DNA of 64,000 nucleotides from Sphingomonas metalli (GCF_014641735.1 NZ_BMIH01000002.1:1-64000); one strand, 5' to 3'. Positions 43,789 through 52,920 are shown, counted from the first letter of the stretch. Translations and numbers: made by a program. Notes: generated by a model from the sequence alone, not told the origin.

Positions 43789-44949
43789 ATGGCCACGCTT
43801 CCTGCCTCCGCCAGCGGCGCCGTGCGCGCGCCGACCGCCACCACGCCCTCCGCGCGGCGGCCGCCCTGGAACGTGCGGCCGTTCTTCGAGAACAAGGCCC
43901 GCGCCTTCTGGACGCTCCAGGCGGTCGGCTGGGGCGGCTATCTGCTGCTGCGCGGCGTCACCGCGATCTCCAACGGCTTCCGCCTGGAGGTCATCATCCC
44001 GATCATCGTCGAGGCGATCGTCGGCTATTGCATCACCCTGATCCTGTCGGCCTGCTACGGCTATTACCGGCGCCTCCCCCGCATTGCCGAAGTTCCGCTG
44101 GCGATCGTGACGCTGCTCGCGGCGACGCTTCTCTATGCGGCGCTGATCGCCTTTTCCTTTTCGTTCATCCGCAACAATGTGCCGGGCATCACCCTGACCG
44201 GGGTCGCGGCGGCGCTGTTCCTGACCTTCGTCATGCTGGCGAGCTGGTCGGCGCTCTATTACGCGATCAACTTCTATCTGGTCGTGGAAGACCAGCTGGC
44301 GGAGATGCGCGCACTGGAACTCCAGGCCTCCTCGGCGCAGCTGGCGATGCTGCGCTACCAGCTCAATCCCCATTTCCTGTTTAACACGCTCAACTCGATC
44401 TCGACGCTGGTGCTGCTGAGGCAGACGGAGCGGGCCAACGCGATGCTGAGCCGCCTGTCGTCGTTCCTGCGCTACACGCTCGCCAACGAGCCTACCGCGC
44501 ACGTCACGGTCGCGCAGGAGGTGGAGACGCTGAAGCTGTATCTCGAGATCGAGAAGATGCGCTTCGAGCAGCGTTTGCGGCCCAGCTTCGACATCGATCC
44601 GCGTGCGGAACGGGCACTGCTGCCCTCGCTGCTGCTCCAGCCACTGATCGAAAATGCGATCAAATATGCGGTGAGTCCGCAGGAGGACGGTGCCGACATC
44701 GCCGTCCGTGTGCGGTTCGCCGGGGATCGGGTGCAGATCGGCGTATCGGATACCGGCCCCGGCTTGAACGAAGCGCGGATCAGTCCAAGCCTTTCAACCG
44801 GCGTCGGGCTTACCAATATCAGGGAGCGGCTGGCCCAGGCCTATGGCCCGGACCACCGGTTCGAGACCCGCTCGACGCCGGCGGGCGGCTTTTCGGTCGA
44901 GATCGAGATCCCGTTCCAGCTGAATGACTTGAACAAAGAGGCTGCATGA
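43789..44949 (+). CDS. LytS/YpdA-type sensor histidine kinase
   Basis: The 386-residue kinase has an N-terminal disordered segment, four membrane helices (about residues 45-175, including GYLLLRGVTAIS, ILSACYGYY, LLYAALIAFSFSFI and LASWSALYYAINFYLV) and a short coiled linker. The LytS-type internal-region domain follows with the phospho-accepting His in QLNPHFLFNTLNSI. The ATPase domain has LLLQPLIENAIKYAV (N box) and VSDTGPGL (G1), and STGVGLTNIRERL (G2) comes after. It senses an unknown envelope or ligand signal and pairs with the LytTR regulator that follows. GGGCGG lies upstream of the ATG at 43789. Confidence 0.95.
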   Translation: MATLPASASGAVRAPTATTPSARRPPWNVRPFFENKARAFWTLQAVGWGGYLLLRGVTAISNGFRLEVIIPIIVEAIVGYCITLILSACYGYYRRLPRIAEVPLAIVTLLAATLLYAALIAFSFSFIRNNVPGITLTGVAAALFLTFVMLASWSALYYAINFYLVVEDQLAEMRALELQASSAQLAMLRYQLNPHFLFNTLNSISTLVLLRQTERANAMLSRLSSFLRYTLANEPTAHVTVAQEVETLKLYLEIEKMRFEQRLRPSFDIDPRAERALLPSLLLQPLIENAIKYAVSPQEDGADIAVRVRFAGDRVQIGVSDTGPGLNEARISPSLSTGVGLTNIRERLAQAYGPDHRFETRSTPAGGFSVEIEIPFQLNDLNKEAA

Positions 44950-45752
44950 CCATCCGCACTATCCTCGTCGACGATGAGCCGCTCGCCATCCAGGGGCTCG
45001 AGCTACGGCTCCAGGCGCATGACGATGTCGAGATCATCGAGAAGTGCGTCAACGGACGCGAGGCGATCCGCGCGATCAAGACCCACAAGCCCGACCTCGT
45101 CTTCCTCGACATCCAGATGCCCGGCTTCGACGGCTTCTCGGTCGTACAGGGCCTGATGGAAGTCGAGCCGCCGCTCTTCGTCTTCGTCACCGCCTATTCG
45201 GACCATGCGCTGCGGGCGTTCGAGGCGCAGGCGGTCGACTATCTGATGAAGCCCGTCGAGGAGAGCCGGCTGGCCGACACGCTCGACCGCGTGCGCCAGC
45301 GGCTCGCCGAGAAGCGCGGGGTGGAAGAGGTCGACCGGCTGAAGGAAGTCCTGGCCGAGGTCGCGCCGGAGGCCGCGGCCGACATCGCCGATGGCGGGGC
45401 CGGTGCCGACCTTTCGGCCAATCGCTACGAAAAGCTCATCAACATCAAGGATCAGGGGCAGATCTTCCGCGTCGACGTCGACACGATCGAGCGGATCGAT
45501 GCCGCCGGCGACTATATGGTCATCTACACCGGCGACCGGAACCTGATCCTGCGCGAGACGATGAAGGATCTGGAAAAGCGGCTCGATCCCCGCCGGTTCC
45601 AGCGCATCCACCGCTCGACGATCGTCAATCTGGACCTCGTCAAGCAGGTCAAGCCGCACACCAACGGTGAATGCTTCCTGGTGCTCGGCTCGGGCGCGCA
45701 GGTGAAGGTCAGCCGCTCCTATCGCGACGTGGTGGCGCGCTTCGTGCACTGA
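44946..45752 (+). CDS. LytTR-family response regulator
   Basis: The 268-residue protein has a receiver domain (LVDDEPLA acidic pair, VFLDIQMPG phospho-acceptor Asp, VTAYSD and the MKPV loop). A linker rich in Glu and Ala follows, and the LytTR DNA-binding domain has LINIKDQGQIFRVD, VDTIERIDAAGDYMVIY, FQRIHRSTIVNLD and VKVSRSYRD. LytTR domains bind direct repeats at promoters of surface and secretion genes. The start overlaps the kinase stop by four bases (ATGA). Whether it controls the TonB receptor just upstream cannot be told. A hairpin after its stop separates it from the convergent phosphatase gene. Confidence 0.96.
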   Translation: MTIRTILVDDEPLAIQGLELRLQAHDDVEIIEKCVNGREAIRAIKTHKPDLVFLDIQMPGFDGFSVVQGLMEVEPPLFVFVTAYSDHALRAFEAQAVDYLMKPVEESRLADTLDRVRQRLAEKRGVEEVDRLKEVLAEVAPEAAADIADGGAGADLSANRYEKLINIKDQGQIFRVDVDTIERIDAAGDYMVIYTGDRNLILRETMKDLEKRLDPRRFQRIHRSTIVNLDLVKQVKPHTNGECFLVLGSGAQVKVSRSYRDVVARFVH

Positions 45753-45765
45753 TATCCTGGGGGCG

Positions 45766-45791
45766 GGTATCCGGGCGCAATCCCGGATGCC
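45766..45791. terminator. Bidirectional hairpin terminator
   Basis: GGTATCCGGG (45766-45775) pairs with CCCGGATGCC (45782-45791) with one G-T pair and loop CGCAAT. It lies between the convergent LytTR regulator and the CysQ-like gene, with no T run. Confidence 0.6.
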
Positions 45792-45804
45792 GCGCCTCGC
45801 AAGT

Positions 45805-46587
45805 TCAGCCGGCCGCCAAGACCCGGGCGCGCTCCGCCAGCCGCGAGACCGCGGCGCCGTGGATCGCCGGGGCCGTGGCGAGGATGCCGAAGGCCCGCGG
45901 ATCAGGCTTGTTGAAGGCGAGCGGCTGGCCGAAGGCGTCGCTTACCCCGGCGCCCGCCTCCGCTGCGATCAGCACCGCCGCGGCGACATCCCATTCGGAG
46001 CCCCATCGCAGCGTCGCCACCAGATCGGCCTCGTCGGCCGCCACCATGGCGATGCGCAGCGCGATCGAGTTGGGCTTGGCGACCGCCACGAAGTCGCGAT
46101 CGCTTCGGGGCAGGACGTCTGCCGGCACCCGCGCACCGACGATCTCGGCGCGGGTGCCGGCATGCAGCGCCACGCCGTTGCGCCGAGCCCCGCTTCCCCG
46201 CCGCGCCCACCAGCGTTCCTTGCGGGCCGGCGCGTCGAGCAGGGCGAGCACCACCGCACCGTCCTCGACGAGCGCGACGGAGACGGCCCAGCCGGGTCGG
46301 CCGCGGATATAGTCCCGCGTCCCGTCGATCGGATCGACGACCCAGATCCGGCGATGGTGCAGGCGATCCGGGGCGTCGGCCGTCTCTTCGGACAGCCAGC
46401 CCGCCTCGGGCAACAGCGCGGATAGGCGCGCACGGAGCATGCGGTTGACGTCGAGATCGACCTCGCATACCGGGCTGCCGCCCTCCTTTTCCCAACGCCG
46501 GAAGTCGGTGCGCCACCGCGCGAGCGCCATCTGAGCGGCCTCGGCGACGATCTGCGCGGCGGCGGCGGAGATGTCAGCCGCCGGCAA
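45805..46587 (-). CDS. Inositol-monophosphatase-family phosphatase (CysQ-like)
   Basis: The 260-residue enzyme has the lithium-sensitive phosphatase signature: the Glu pair in WLSEETAD, the metal-binding DPIDGTRD near residue 89, and GSEWDVAAA near the C-terminus with the last Asp. It fits 3'(2'),5'-bisphosphate nucleotidase (CysQ) or inositol-1-phosphatase, which remove phosphate in the cytoplasm; the exact substrate is undecided. The start appears to be TTG 46587, 14 bases inside the 3' end of the PmbA gene. An ATG at 46530 would remove the first helix. Confidence 0.87.
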   Translation of the reverse strand: MPAADISAAAAQIVAEAAQMALARWRTDFRRWEKEGGSPVCEVDLDVNRMLRARLSALLPEAGWLSEETADAPDRLHHRRIWVVDPIDGTRDYIRGRPGWAVSVALVEDGAVVLALLDAPARKERWWARRGSGARRNGVALHAGTRAEIVGARVPADVLPRSDRDFVAVAKPNSIALRIAMVAADEADLVATLRWGSEWDVAAAVLIAAEAGAGVSDAFGQPLAFNKPDPRAFGILATAPAIHGAAVSRLAERARVLAAG

Positions 46588-47932
46588 CGGTCATCCCATC
46601 AACGCGCAGCGTCGGTACGTTGACGCCGTACCGGAAGACCAGATCGTTGGCGGCGGTCATGTTGCGGTACATGTCCTTCAGATTGCCGGCGATGGTGAAC
46701 TCCGCCACCGGCTCGGCGATCTCGCCGCCGACAATGCGGAAACCGGCAGCGCCGCGGCTATAGTCGCCGGTCACGGAGTTGACCCCCTGTCCGATCAGCT
46801 CGGTGACGTAGACGCCTTCGCCCACCTCGGCGAGCAGGGTCGCCAGCGGCACCTTGCCGCCGTCGAGATAGAGATTGCCGGTGGTGACACCGGGAGCGCC
46901 GCCGATACCCCGCGCCGCGTGACCGGTCGGCTCCAGCCCCAGCTGACGCGCCGCCGCCGAGTCGAGCAGCCAGGTCTCCAGCATCCCGTTCTCGACGATC
47001 GCGGCCGGCGACACGGCGAGGCCCTCGCCGTCGAACGGGCGCGAGCGCAGGCCATGGGGACGGTGCGGATCGTCGCGGACGGACAGGTTCGATGGCAGGA
47101 TCTGGGAGCCGAGCGCATCCAGCAGGAAGCTGGTCCGGCGCGTGATCGCACCACCGCCGATCGCGCCGACCAGATGCCCGATCAGCGATCCGCCGACGCG
47201 GGGATCGAAGACGATCGGCATCGATCCGCTGGTCAGCCGCCCGGGCGACAGGCGGCGGACCGCCCGCTCGCCGGCCTGCCGCCCGATCGCGGCCGCCGCG
47301 TCGAGCTTGTCGCGGCGACGGGCGGCGTGATGCGCATAGTCGCGCTGCATGCCCCCGCCCTCGCCCGCCAGGACACTCGCCGACACGCCATAGCTGGTCG
47401 TCGAATAGGCGCCGGCGAAGCCGTGCGACGTCGCCAGCGCCCAGACGCTCTGCGCCGCCGATGCGCCGCCGCCTTCGCTGTTGGTCACGCCCGGAACGTC
47501 GAGAGCCGCCGCCTCGGCCGCCAGCGCCAGATCGCGCAAAGCTTCGGGCGTCGGCGGTGCGGTGCCACAAGCAGTGTCGTCGAGATCGAGCAGCGGCGGT
47601 GCGCCATGCAGCAGCCGCTCGGTCGGGGCGAGGCCGGCCCAGTCATCCTCGGGCGCTTCCCGCGCCATCGCGACGGCTCGCTCGACCAGGGTCGCGAGCG
47701 CCGTGTCGGACAGGTCGGACGTGGACACGCTCGCCGAACGTTTGCCGACGAACACCCGCAGGCCGAGATCGGCACTCTCCGACCGGCCCACATCCTCCAG
47801 CTTGCCGAGCCTGACCGACACCTCCAGCGCGGCATCGGCGGCGAAAACCGCGTCGGCCGCGTCGGCACCGGCCCGGCGGGCTTGCTCCACGATGGTCTGC
47901 GCCCGCTCGCGCGCCTGATCGACAGTCAGCAT
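46574..47932 (-). CDS. pmbA: TldD/PmbA-family metallopeptidase
   Basis: The 452-residue protein carries the TldD/PmbA fold with the N-terminal ARRAGADAADAVFAADAALEVSVR strand region, the central conserved GLAVSPAAIVENGMLETWLLDS segment and the C-terminal VTGDYSRGAAGFRIVGGEIAEPV motif. PmbA partners TldD in maturing peptides such as microcins and in processing other small proteins; TldD is not visible here. It starts at ATG 47932, removing a 12-residue non-conserved extension. It is the first of two leftward genes, overlapping the phosphatase gene by 14 bases. Confidence 0.94.
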   Translation of the reverse strand: MLTVDQARERAQTIVEQARRAGADAADAVFAADAALEVSVRLGKLEDVGRSESADLGLRVFVGKRSASVSTSDLSDTALATLVERAVAMAREAPEDDWAGLAPTERLLHGAPPLLDLDDTACGTAPPTPEALRDLALAAEAAALDVPGVTNSEGGGASAAQSVWALATSHGFAGAYSTTSYGVSASVLAGEGGGMQRDYAHHAARRRDKLDAAAAIGRQAGERAVRRLSPGRLTSGSMPIVFDPRVGGSLIGHLVGAIGGGAITRRTSFLLDALGSQILPSNLSVRDDPHRPHGLRSRPFDGEGLAVSPAAIVENGMLETWLLDSAAARQLGLEPTGHAARGIGGAPGVTTGNLYLDGGKVPLATLLAEVGEGVYVTELIGQGVNSVTGDYSRGAAGFRIVGGEIAEPVAEFTIAGNLKDMYRNMTAANDLVFRYGVNVPTLRVDGMTVAGG

Positions 47933-47974
47933 GGCGGTCGACTTAGGGAGCCCGGCGCGCTGGCACAACGCCGG

Positions 47975-48889
47975 TCAGCTGTTTCCGACGACGAGGAAGC
48001 CGAGGAACAGGAGGAAGCCGGTGAAGCGGTTGGACCGAAACCGGTGAAGTGCACCCGCACCGTCGTCTGGTCGCAACGTCGCGACCTGCCACAGCAGATG
48101 GACGGCCGCCGGCAGCAGGGCGGCGAGTGCCAGCGGGTCCGGGCGCACCGTCCAGATCGCCATGCCCCACAGCAGCACCGCCGCCGTATAGAAGCCCGCG
48201 ACCCCTCCCCGCACGCGCCCGCCCAGCGCCAAAGCCGAGGAGCGGACACCGATCAGCGCATCGTCCTCGCGATCCTGCAGCGCATAGATGGTGTCGTAGC
48301 CGATCACCCAGGCGATCGATCCGGCATAGAGCCACCAGAGCGGCGCGGAGAGGTCGCCCGCCGTCTCGCTCCATCCCACCAGCGCGGCCCAGCTGAAGAC
48401 GAGGCCGAGCCATGCCTGCGGCCACCAGGTGATGCGCTTCATGAAGGGATAGGCGGCGACCGGCGCGAGGCTGGCCAGCGCGACGCCGGCCGCGAGCAAA
48501 TGGAGTTGCAGCAAGACGACGAGGCCGACCAGGCTGAGCGCCACCAGCCACAGCCACGCACCCCGCACCGAGATCAGGCCCGCCGGGATCGGACGGGCCG
48601 CGGTGCGGGCGACCTTCGCGTCAAGGTCGCGATCGACGATATCGTTATAGACGCATCCCGCACCGCGCATGGCGATGCTGCCGACCAGCAGCCACAGGAT
48701 CAACGGCCAGCGCTGGAACGCTCCGCCGGCCAGCGCCACGCCCCATGCCCCCGGCCAGAAGAGCAGCCACCAGCCGATCGGGCGGTCCAGCCGCGCCAGC
48801 AGTGCGAGCCCCCGCAGACGCCCGGGCAGACGGGCGACGAGTCCGCGATGCTCGCTGTCGGGCACGATGGTGTCGGAGGGCGAAGTCAT
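47975..48889 (-). CDS. ubiA: 4-hydroxybenzoate octaprenyltransferase (ubiquinone biosynthesis)
   Basis: The 304-residue membrane enzyme attaches the prenyl tail to 4-hydroxybenzoate in ubiquinone synthesis. It has about eight to nine helices and both Asp-rich motifs: NDIVDRDLDAKVART near residue 90 and YALQDREDDALIG near residue 215. The LDRPIGWWLLFWPGAW opening is characteristic of UbiA. The ATG at 48889 gives the normal N-terminus; the frame upstream of it is not conserved. It lies 42 bases upstream of the PmbA gene in the same direction. Confidence 0.96.
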   Translation of the reverse strand: MTSPSDTIVPDSEHRGLVARLPGRLRGLALLARLDRPIGWWLLFWPGAWGVALAGGAFQRWPLILWLLVGSIAMRGAGCVYNDIVDRDLDAKVARTAARPIPAGLISVRGAWLWLVALSLVGLVVLLQLHLLAAGVALASLAPVAAYPFMKRITWWPQAWLGLVFSWAALVGWSETAGDLSAPLWWLYAGSIAWVIGYDTIYALQDREDDALIGVRSSALALGGRVRGGVAGFYTAAVLLWGMAIWTVRPDPLALAALLPAAVHLLWQVATLRPDDGAGALHRFRSNRFTGFLLFLGFLVVGNS

Positions 48890-49023
48890 GGACGAGCATC
48901 TATCGCCCGTCAGGAAGCGGGTCACGCGCTTTCCCGGCCGGCCGCTGCGCCATGCCGCGATCGCCACTGTCCTATCGCGGCGCCAGCGCCTATCCACGTT
49001 CGGATGCCCGGAACACGTCCTCG

Positions 49024-49188
49024 ATGATCGGCCTGTCGGTCGCGATCGGCCGCTTCGTCGAGGCATTGGTCTGGGCGATCTTCCGTGTCGCGGGAACGGT
49101 CGCGGTCGCCGTCATACTGGGGCTTGCGGTCCTGCTCGTCGTAGGGGTTTTCGTGCGCCGCTGGCTGCGGCACAGGAGGCGGCGATGA
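49024..49188 (+). CDS. Small single-helix membrane peptide upstream of rsmE
   Basis: A 54-residue frame from ATG 49024 encodes one long hydrophobic helix (VAVAVILGLAVLLVVGVFV) followed by a very basic tail (RRWLRHRRRR). The stop overlaps the rsmE start by four bases (ATGA), suggesting coupled translation. An in-frame ATG at 48952 would add 24 non-conserved residues. The family is unrecognised, and the gene may be specific to this group. Confidence 0.5.
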   Translation: MIGLSVAIGRFVEALVWAIFRVAGTVAVAVILGLAVLLVVGVFVRRWLRHRRRR

Positions 49189-49943
49189 TCGCCACCCCCG
49201 CCTGGCCGCCGCGCTCCACGCCGCGCCTCTTTGTCGACCGCGCCCTTGCCGCCGGGCCGCTGACGCTGGAAGGCCCGGCGGCGCACTATCTCGCCACGGT
49301 GATGCGCGCAAAGCCCGGCGACCCCGTCAAGCTGTTCGACGACCGGACCGGCGAGTGGCTGGCGACGGTGGCGGCGCAGGGCCGGCGGGACGTCTCGCTC
49401 GATATCGGCGAACGTCTCCGCCCGCGCGAGCCGGTGCCGGACCTCTGGCTTTGCGCTGCGCCGCTCAAAAAAGGTCGGGTCGACTGGCTGGCCGAGAAGG
49501 GCTGCGAACTGGGCGTCGCGCGGCTGGTGCCCGTCGTCACCCGGCGGACGGTGGTCGACAAGCCCAATGGCGAACGGCTGCGCGCCCACATGATTGAGGC
49601 GGCCGAGCAATGCGACCGCACCGCCCTGCCCGAATTGGCCGAGCCGGTGAAGCTGCCGGCGTTGCTGCGCGACTGGCCGGCGGATCGCGTGCTGTTCTTC
49701 GCCGACGAACAGGGCGGCAGCGACGCACTGGCGGCGATGACCGCGCGCCCGGGCCCCGCCGCGATCCTGATCGGACCCGAGGGTGGATTCGACGAGGCGG
49801 AGCGCGAGGCGATCCGCGCCCATCCCGCGGGCGTCGCGATCACGCTGGGGCCGCGCATCCTGCGGGCCGATACCGCGGCTGCGGCCGCGGTGGCGCTCTG
49901 GATGGCGGCGGCCGGCGACTGGCGTAGCGCAACGGGACTTTAG
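49185..49943 (+). CDS. rsmE: 16S rRNA m3U1498 methyltransferase
   Basis: The 252-residue enzyme methylates U1498 of 16S rRNA. The N-terminal PUA-like domain begins PRLFVDRALAAGPLTLEG. The SPOUT domain has KGRVDWLAEKGCELGV, the conserved EAAEQCDRTALPEL segment and the knot loop ILIGPEGGFDEAE with LGPRILRADTAA. It is a normal family length. AGGAGG precedes ATG 49185, which overlaps a tiny upstream frame. Confidence 0.96.
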   Translation: MIATPAWPPRSTPRLFVDRALAAGPLTLEGPAAHYLATVMRAKPGDPVKLFDDRTGEWLATVAAQGRRDVSLDIGERLRPREPVPDLWLCAAPLKKGRVDWLAEKGCELGVARLVPVVTRRTVVDKPNGERLRAHMIEAAEQCDRTALPELAEPVKLPALLRDWPADRVLFFADEQGGSDALAAMTARPGPAAILIGPEGGFDEAEREAIRAHPAGVAITLGPRILRADTAAAAAVALWMAAAGDWRSATGL

Positions 49944-49999
49944 CCGGCGTCAGCCACGCTGCGCTGGCGCGGCCGTTCCCGCCCGCGTAAGGCGCGGCC

Positions 50000-51373
50000 A
50001 TGACCACCAAGACCGCCCTCAAGGCCGCCTCCCCGATCATCGAGTCGCGCGACCAGCTGATCGCCAGCTTCGCGCGCGGCGAGAAGCCGGCGGAGCGGTG
50101 GCGGATCGGCACGGAGCATGAGAAATTCGTCTACCGCACCGACGATCATCGCGCGCCGAGCTATGACGAACCGGGCGGCATCCGCGACCTGCTCGCCGAC
50201 CTGACCCGCCATGGCTGGCAGCCGGTGACCGAGGGCGATCACGTCATCGCGCTGACGGGCGCGGACGGCAGCGTCAGCCTGGAGCCCGCCGGCCAGTTCG
50301 AGCTGTCGGGCGCGCCGCTCGAGAATCTGCACCAGACCTGCGCGGAGACCGGCCGGCATCTGCGGCAGGTCAAGGAAGCGGGCGAACGGCTCGGCCTCGG
50401 CTTTCTCGGCCTCGGCATGTGGCCCGACAAGACACGTGCCGAACTGCCGGTGATGCCCAAGGGTCGCTACGACATCATGCGCCGCCACATGCCGCGCGTC
50501 GGCAGCCTCGGCCTCGACATGATGCTGCGGACCTGCACCATCCAGGTGAACCTCGACTATGGGTCGGAGGCGGACATGGTGAAGAAGTTCCGCGTCGGTC
50601 TCGCGCTCCAGCCGCTCGCGACCGCGCTGTTCGCGAATTCGCCGTTCACCGAGGGCAAGCCCAACGGCTTCCTCTCCTTCCGCAGCCATATCTGGTCGGA
50701 CACCGATGCCGCCCGCACCGGCATGCTGCCCTTCGTGTTCGAGGACGGCTTCGGCTATCAACGCTATGCCGACTACATGCTCGATGTGCCGATGTACTTC
50801 GTCTACCGCGACGGTCGGTACATCGACGCCGCCGGCCTGTCGTTCCGCGACTTTCTGAAGGGCGAACTCAGCGTCCTGCCCGGCGAGAAGCCGACTCTGG
50901 ACGACTGGAACGACCATCTCTCCACCGCCTTTCCCGAAGTGCGCCTCAAGACCTTCCTCGAAATGCGCGGCGCCGATGGCGGCCCCTGGAACCGGATCTG
51001 CGCGCTGCCGGCGCTCTGGGTCGGCCTGCTCTACGACGAGGGCGCGCTCGATGCCGCCTGGGATCTGGTGAAGGGCTGGACGCTGGACGAGCGGCAGGCG
51101 CTGCGCGACGCCGTACCGCGGCAGGCGCTCGACGCCCCCATTCCCGGCGGCGGACGGCTGGCCGACATCGCCGCCGCCGTGCTCGACATCGCGCATGCGG
51201 GCCTGGCCGCACGGGCGCGGACGAACGCGGCCGGTGACGACGAGACGGGCTTTCTGGAGCCCCTGCGCGACATCGTCCGGACCGGACGGGTGCCGGCGGC
51301 GGCGCTGCTCGACCGCTATCACGGGGCATGGGGCGGCGACGTATCGCGCATCTATGACGAGGCGAGCTTCTGA
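50000..51373 (+). CDS. gshA: Glutamate-cysteine ligase
   Basis: The 457-residue cytoplasmic enzyme makes gamma-glutamylcysteine, the first step of glutathione synthesis. It is the plant/alphaproteobacterial type: RIGTEHEKFVYR near residue 36, GSVSLEPAGQFELSG near 92, MPRVGSLGLDMMLRTCTIQVN near 165 and the GLLYDEGALDAAW C-terminal region. These residues line the ATP-Mg and glutamate sites. It lies 56 bases after rsmE in the same direction. Two tRNA genes follow on the other strand. Confidence 0.96.
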   Translation: MTTKTALKAASPIIESRDQLIASFARGEKPAERWRIGTEHEKFVYRTDDHRAPSYDEPGGIRDLLADLTRHGWQPVTEGDHVIALTGADGSVSLEPAGQFELSGAPLENLHQTCAETGRHLRQVKEAGERLGLGFLGLGMWPDKTRAELPVMPKGRYDIMRRHMPRVGSLGLDMMLRTCTIQVNLDYGSEADMVKKFRVGLALQPLATALFANSPFTEGKPNGFLSFRSHIWSDTDAARTGMLPFVFEDGFGYQRYADYMLDVPMYFVYRDGRYIDAAGLSFRDFLKGELSVLPGEKPTLDDWNDHLSTAFPEVRLKTFLEMRGADGGPWNRICALPALWVGLLYDEGALDAAWDLVKGWTLDERQALRDAVPRQALDAPIPGGGRLADIAAAVLDIAHAGLAARARTNAAGDDETGFLEPLRDIVRTGRVPAAALLDRYHGAWGGDVSRIYDEASF

Positions 51374-51400
51374 CCGGCGGGCGTATCACCGGGAAGGGGA

Positions 51401-51474
51401 TGGAGCGGGTAACGGGAATCGAACCCGTGTATTCAGCTTGGAAGGCTGCTGCACTACCATTGTGCTATACCCGC
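51401..51474 (-). tRNA. tRNA-Gly(TCC)
   Basis: On the minus strand the sequence folds as a complete tRNA: acceptor GCGGGTA with TACCCGC, D arm GCACAATGGTAGTGC, anticodon loop CTTCCAA with anticodon TCC, and T arm ACGGGTTCGATTCCCGT. CCA is encoded at the 3' end. Length is 74 bases including CCA. It is followed on the same strand by no obvious terminator. Confidence 0.96.
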
Positions 51475-51518
51475 GCACCCTGCCGCAGCGGAGCCTGATC
51501 CTCCTGGCCGGCGGAGGA

Positions 51519-51604
51519 TGGTGGACAGGGCTGGATTCGAACCAGCGTACGCTTGCACGGGCAGATTTACAGTCTGCTGCCTTTAACCACTCGGCCACCT
51601 GTCC
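51519..51604 (-). tRNA. tRNA-Tyr(GTA)
   Basis: On the minus strand the sequence folds as a class II tRNA: acceptor GGACAGG, D arm GCCGAGTGGTTAAAGGC, anticodon loop CTGTAAA with anticodon GTA, a long variable arm CCGTGCAAGCGTACG, T arm CTGGTTCGAATCCAG and encoded CCA. Total length is 86 bases. It lies 44 bases upstream of the tRNA-Gly gene, probably one transcript. Confidence 0.96.
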
Positions 51605-51742
51605 AGATGGGCCGCCAACGGCGAGGCGGCTCCATGGCGAAGCGCGGGCGGCGTGTCAACGCTTGCGCTCAACTCTTTGCCCGCATAGCCCGCGGCGCAT
51701 GACGAACGCTTTCCCCGACTCCCCGAACCGGAGCGCTCGCTG

Positions 51743-52489
51743 ATGGCGCGGCGCGGCCACCGTCCTTCGACCGGCACGAGCAACCGTCCGCGGCTTTGGG
51801 GTCGCCACCCGGTCACCGCGGCGCTCGCCAACCCCAACCGCACGGTCCGCAAGCTGTGGATGACGCGCGAGGCCGCTGCCGCGCTCGAGATCCCGCCGGT
51901 CATTCCGGTCACCTATGCCGACGTCGCCGATCTGGGTCGGCTGGTCCCCTCCGATGCGCCGCATCAGGGCGTGGTGGCGGAGGTCGAGCCGCTGGAGGAG
52001 ATCTGGCTCGCCGACCTGCTGGACGAAGGGCGGGACGATCGTCGTCCGCTCGTCGTGCTGGACCAGGTCACCGACCCGCACAATGTCGGCGCGATCCTGC
52101 GGTCGGCCGCGGCCTTCGACGCGCTCGGGATCGTCACGCAGGATCGGCATGCCCCGCCCGAGTCGGGCACGGTCGCACGGGCGGCGTCGGGCGCGTTGGA
52201 GACGGTGCCCTGGGTGCGGGTCGTCAATCTCGCGCGCGCACTCGACGAGATCGCGGAGGCCGGCTTCTGGCGGATCGGCCTCACCGGCCATGCCCCCGCG
52301 ACCCTGGCCGAGACGATGGGCAGCCAGCGTATCTGCATCGTGCTCGGCGCCGAGGGTGAAGGCATGCGCCAGAACACCGAAGCGCATTGCGACGAGCTGG
52401 CGAAGCTGCCGATCAGCCCGAAGGTCGAAAGCCTGAACGTCTCCAATGCCGCCGCGATCGCGCTCTATGCGGTGGCGGCGCGGAGCTAG
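51743..52489 (+). CDS. rlmB: 23S rRNA 2'-O-methyltransferase (TrmH/RlmB type)
   Basis: The 248-residue SPOUT enzyme methylates the ribose of a 23S rRNA guanosine. The N-terminal substrate-binding region includes WGRHPVTAALANPNR. The catalytic part has VVLDQVTDPHNVGAILRSAAAF, the AASGALETVP segment and the trefoil-knot motif IVLGAEGEGMRQNTEAHCD with ISPKVESLNVSNAAAIAL. It is of normal length, beginning at ATG 51743. The neighbouring tRNA-Tyr/tRNA-Gly pair is often seen beside this gene in sphingomonads (from memory). Confidence 0.93.
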   Translation: MARRGHRPSTGTSNRPRLWGRHPVTAALANPNRTVRKLWMTREAAAALEIPPVIPVTYADVADLGRLVPSDAPHQGVVAEVEPLEEIWLADLLDEGRDDRRPLVVLDQVTDPHNVGAILRSAAAFDALGIVTQDRHAPPESGTVARAASGALETVPWVRVVNLARALDEIAEAGFWRIGLTGHAPATLAETMGSQRICIVLGAEGEGMRQNTEAHCDELAKLPISPKVESLNVSNAAAIALYAVAARS

Positions 52490-52542
52490 GGCGAGCGGCC
52501 CGCGCTGGCTCAAGCTCGAGTCAGCTCGCTCCTAAAAGAGCC

Positions 52543-52863
52543 TCAGTCCTCCGCGGCGATGCGGACCTTCAGTCCGTCCAGCGCCGGGCCGAACGGGATC
52601 TGGCACGACAGGCGGCTGGTCGCGTCGCGGTCGCTGGTCGAATCGAGCAGGTCGTCCTCGTCCGGCCCCATCTTCGGCAGGCTGTCGACAAAGGCCGGAT
52701 CGACATGGACATGGCAGGTCGCGCAGCTGCAACAGCCGCCGCACAGCGCCAGCAGCTCGTCGATGCCCCCGTCGCGGATCACCTCCATCACGGACAGGCC
52801 GGCTTCTCCTTCCAGCTCGCGTTCTTCCCCTTCGCGCGTCGTGACGATAAGCCTGGGCATCAT
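52543..52863 (-). CDS. 2Fe-2S ferredoxin (adrenodoxin/putidaredoxin type)
   Basis: The 106-residue electron carrier has the vertebrate-type cluster ligands in [10 protein letters not shown] (Cys-x5-Cys-x2-Cys) near residue 41 and the fourth Cys in LSCQIPF near residue 87. The residues between ([24 protein letters not shown]) are characteristic of putidaredoxin-like ferredoxins that feed P450s or iron-sulfur assembly. It is cytoplasmic. No P450 or ferredoxin reductase is in the window, so the partner is unknown. The gene starts with two ATG codons. Confidence 0.95.
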   Translation of the reverse strand: MMPRLIVTTREGEERELEGEAGLSVMEVIRDGGIDELLALCGGCCSCATCHVHVDPAFVDSLPKMGPDEDDLLDSTSDRDATSRLSCQIPFGPALDGLKVRIAAED

Positions 52864-52920
52864 GCAATCTCCGCTATTTGCCGTCCGCCATGGCGGGCAC
52901 CGACGCCCGGATCAAGCATC

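Noticed and set aside
41022..43895. 957-codon open frame on the minus strand, antisense to the TonB receptor
   Set aside because: The product has no signal, domain or homology pattern and is Arg/Val/Glu-rich. It mirrors the GC-rich third codon positions of the real receptor gene.
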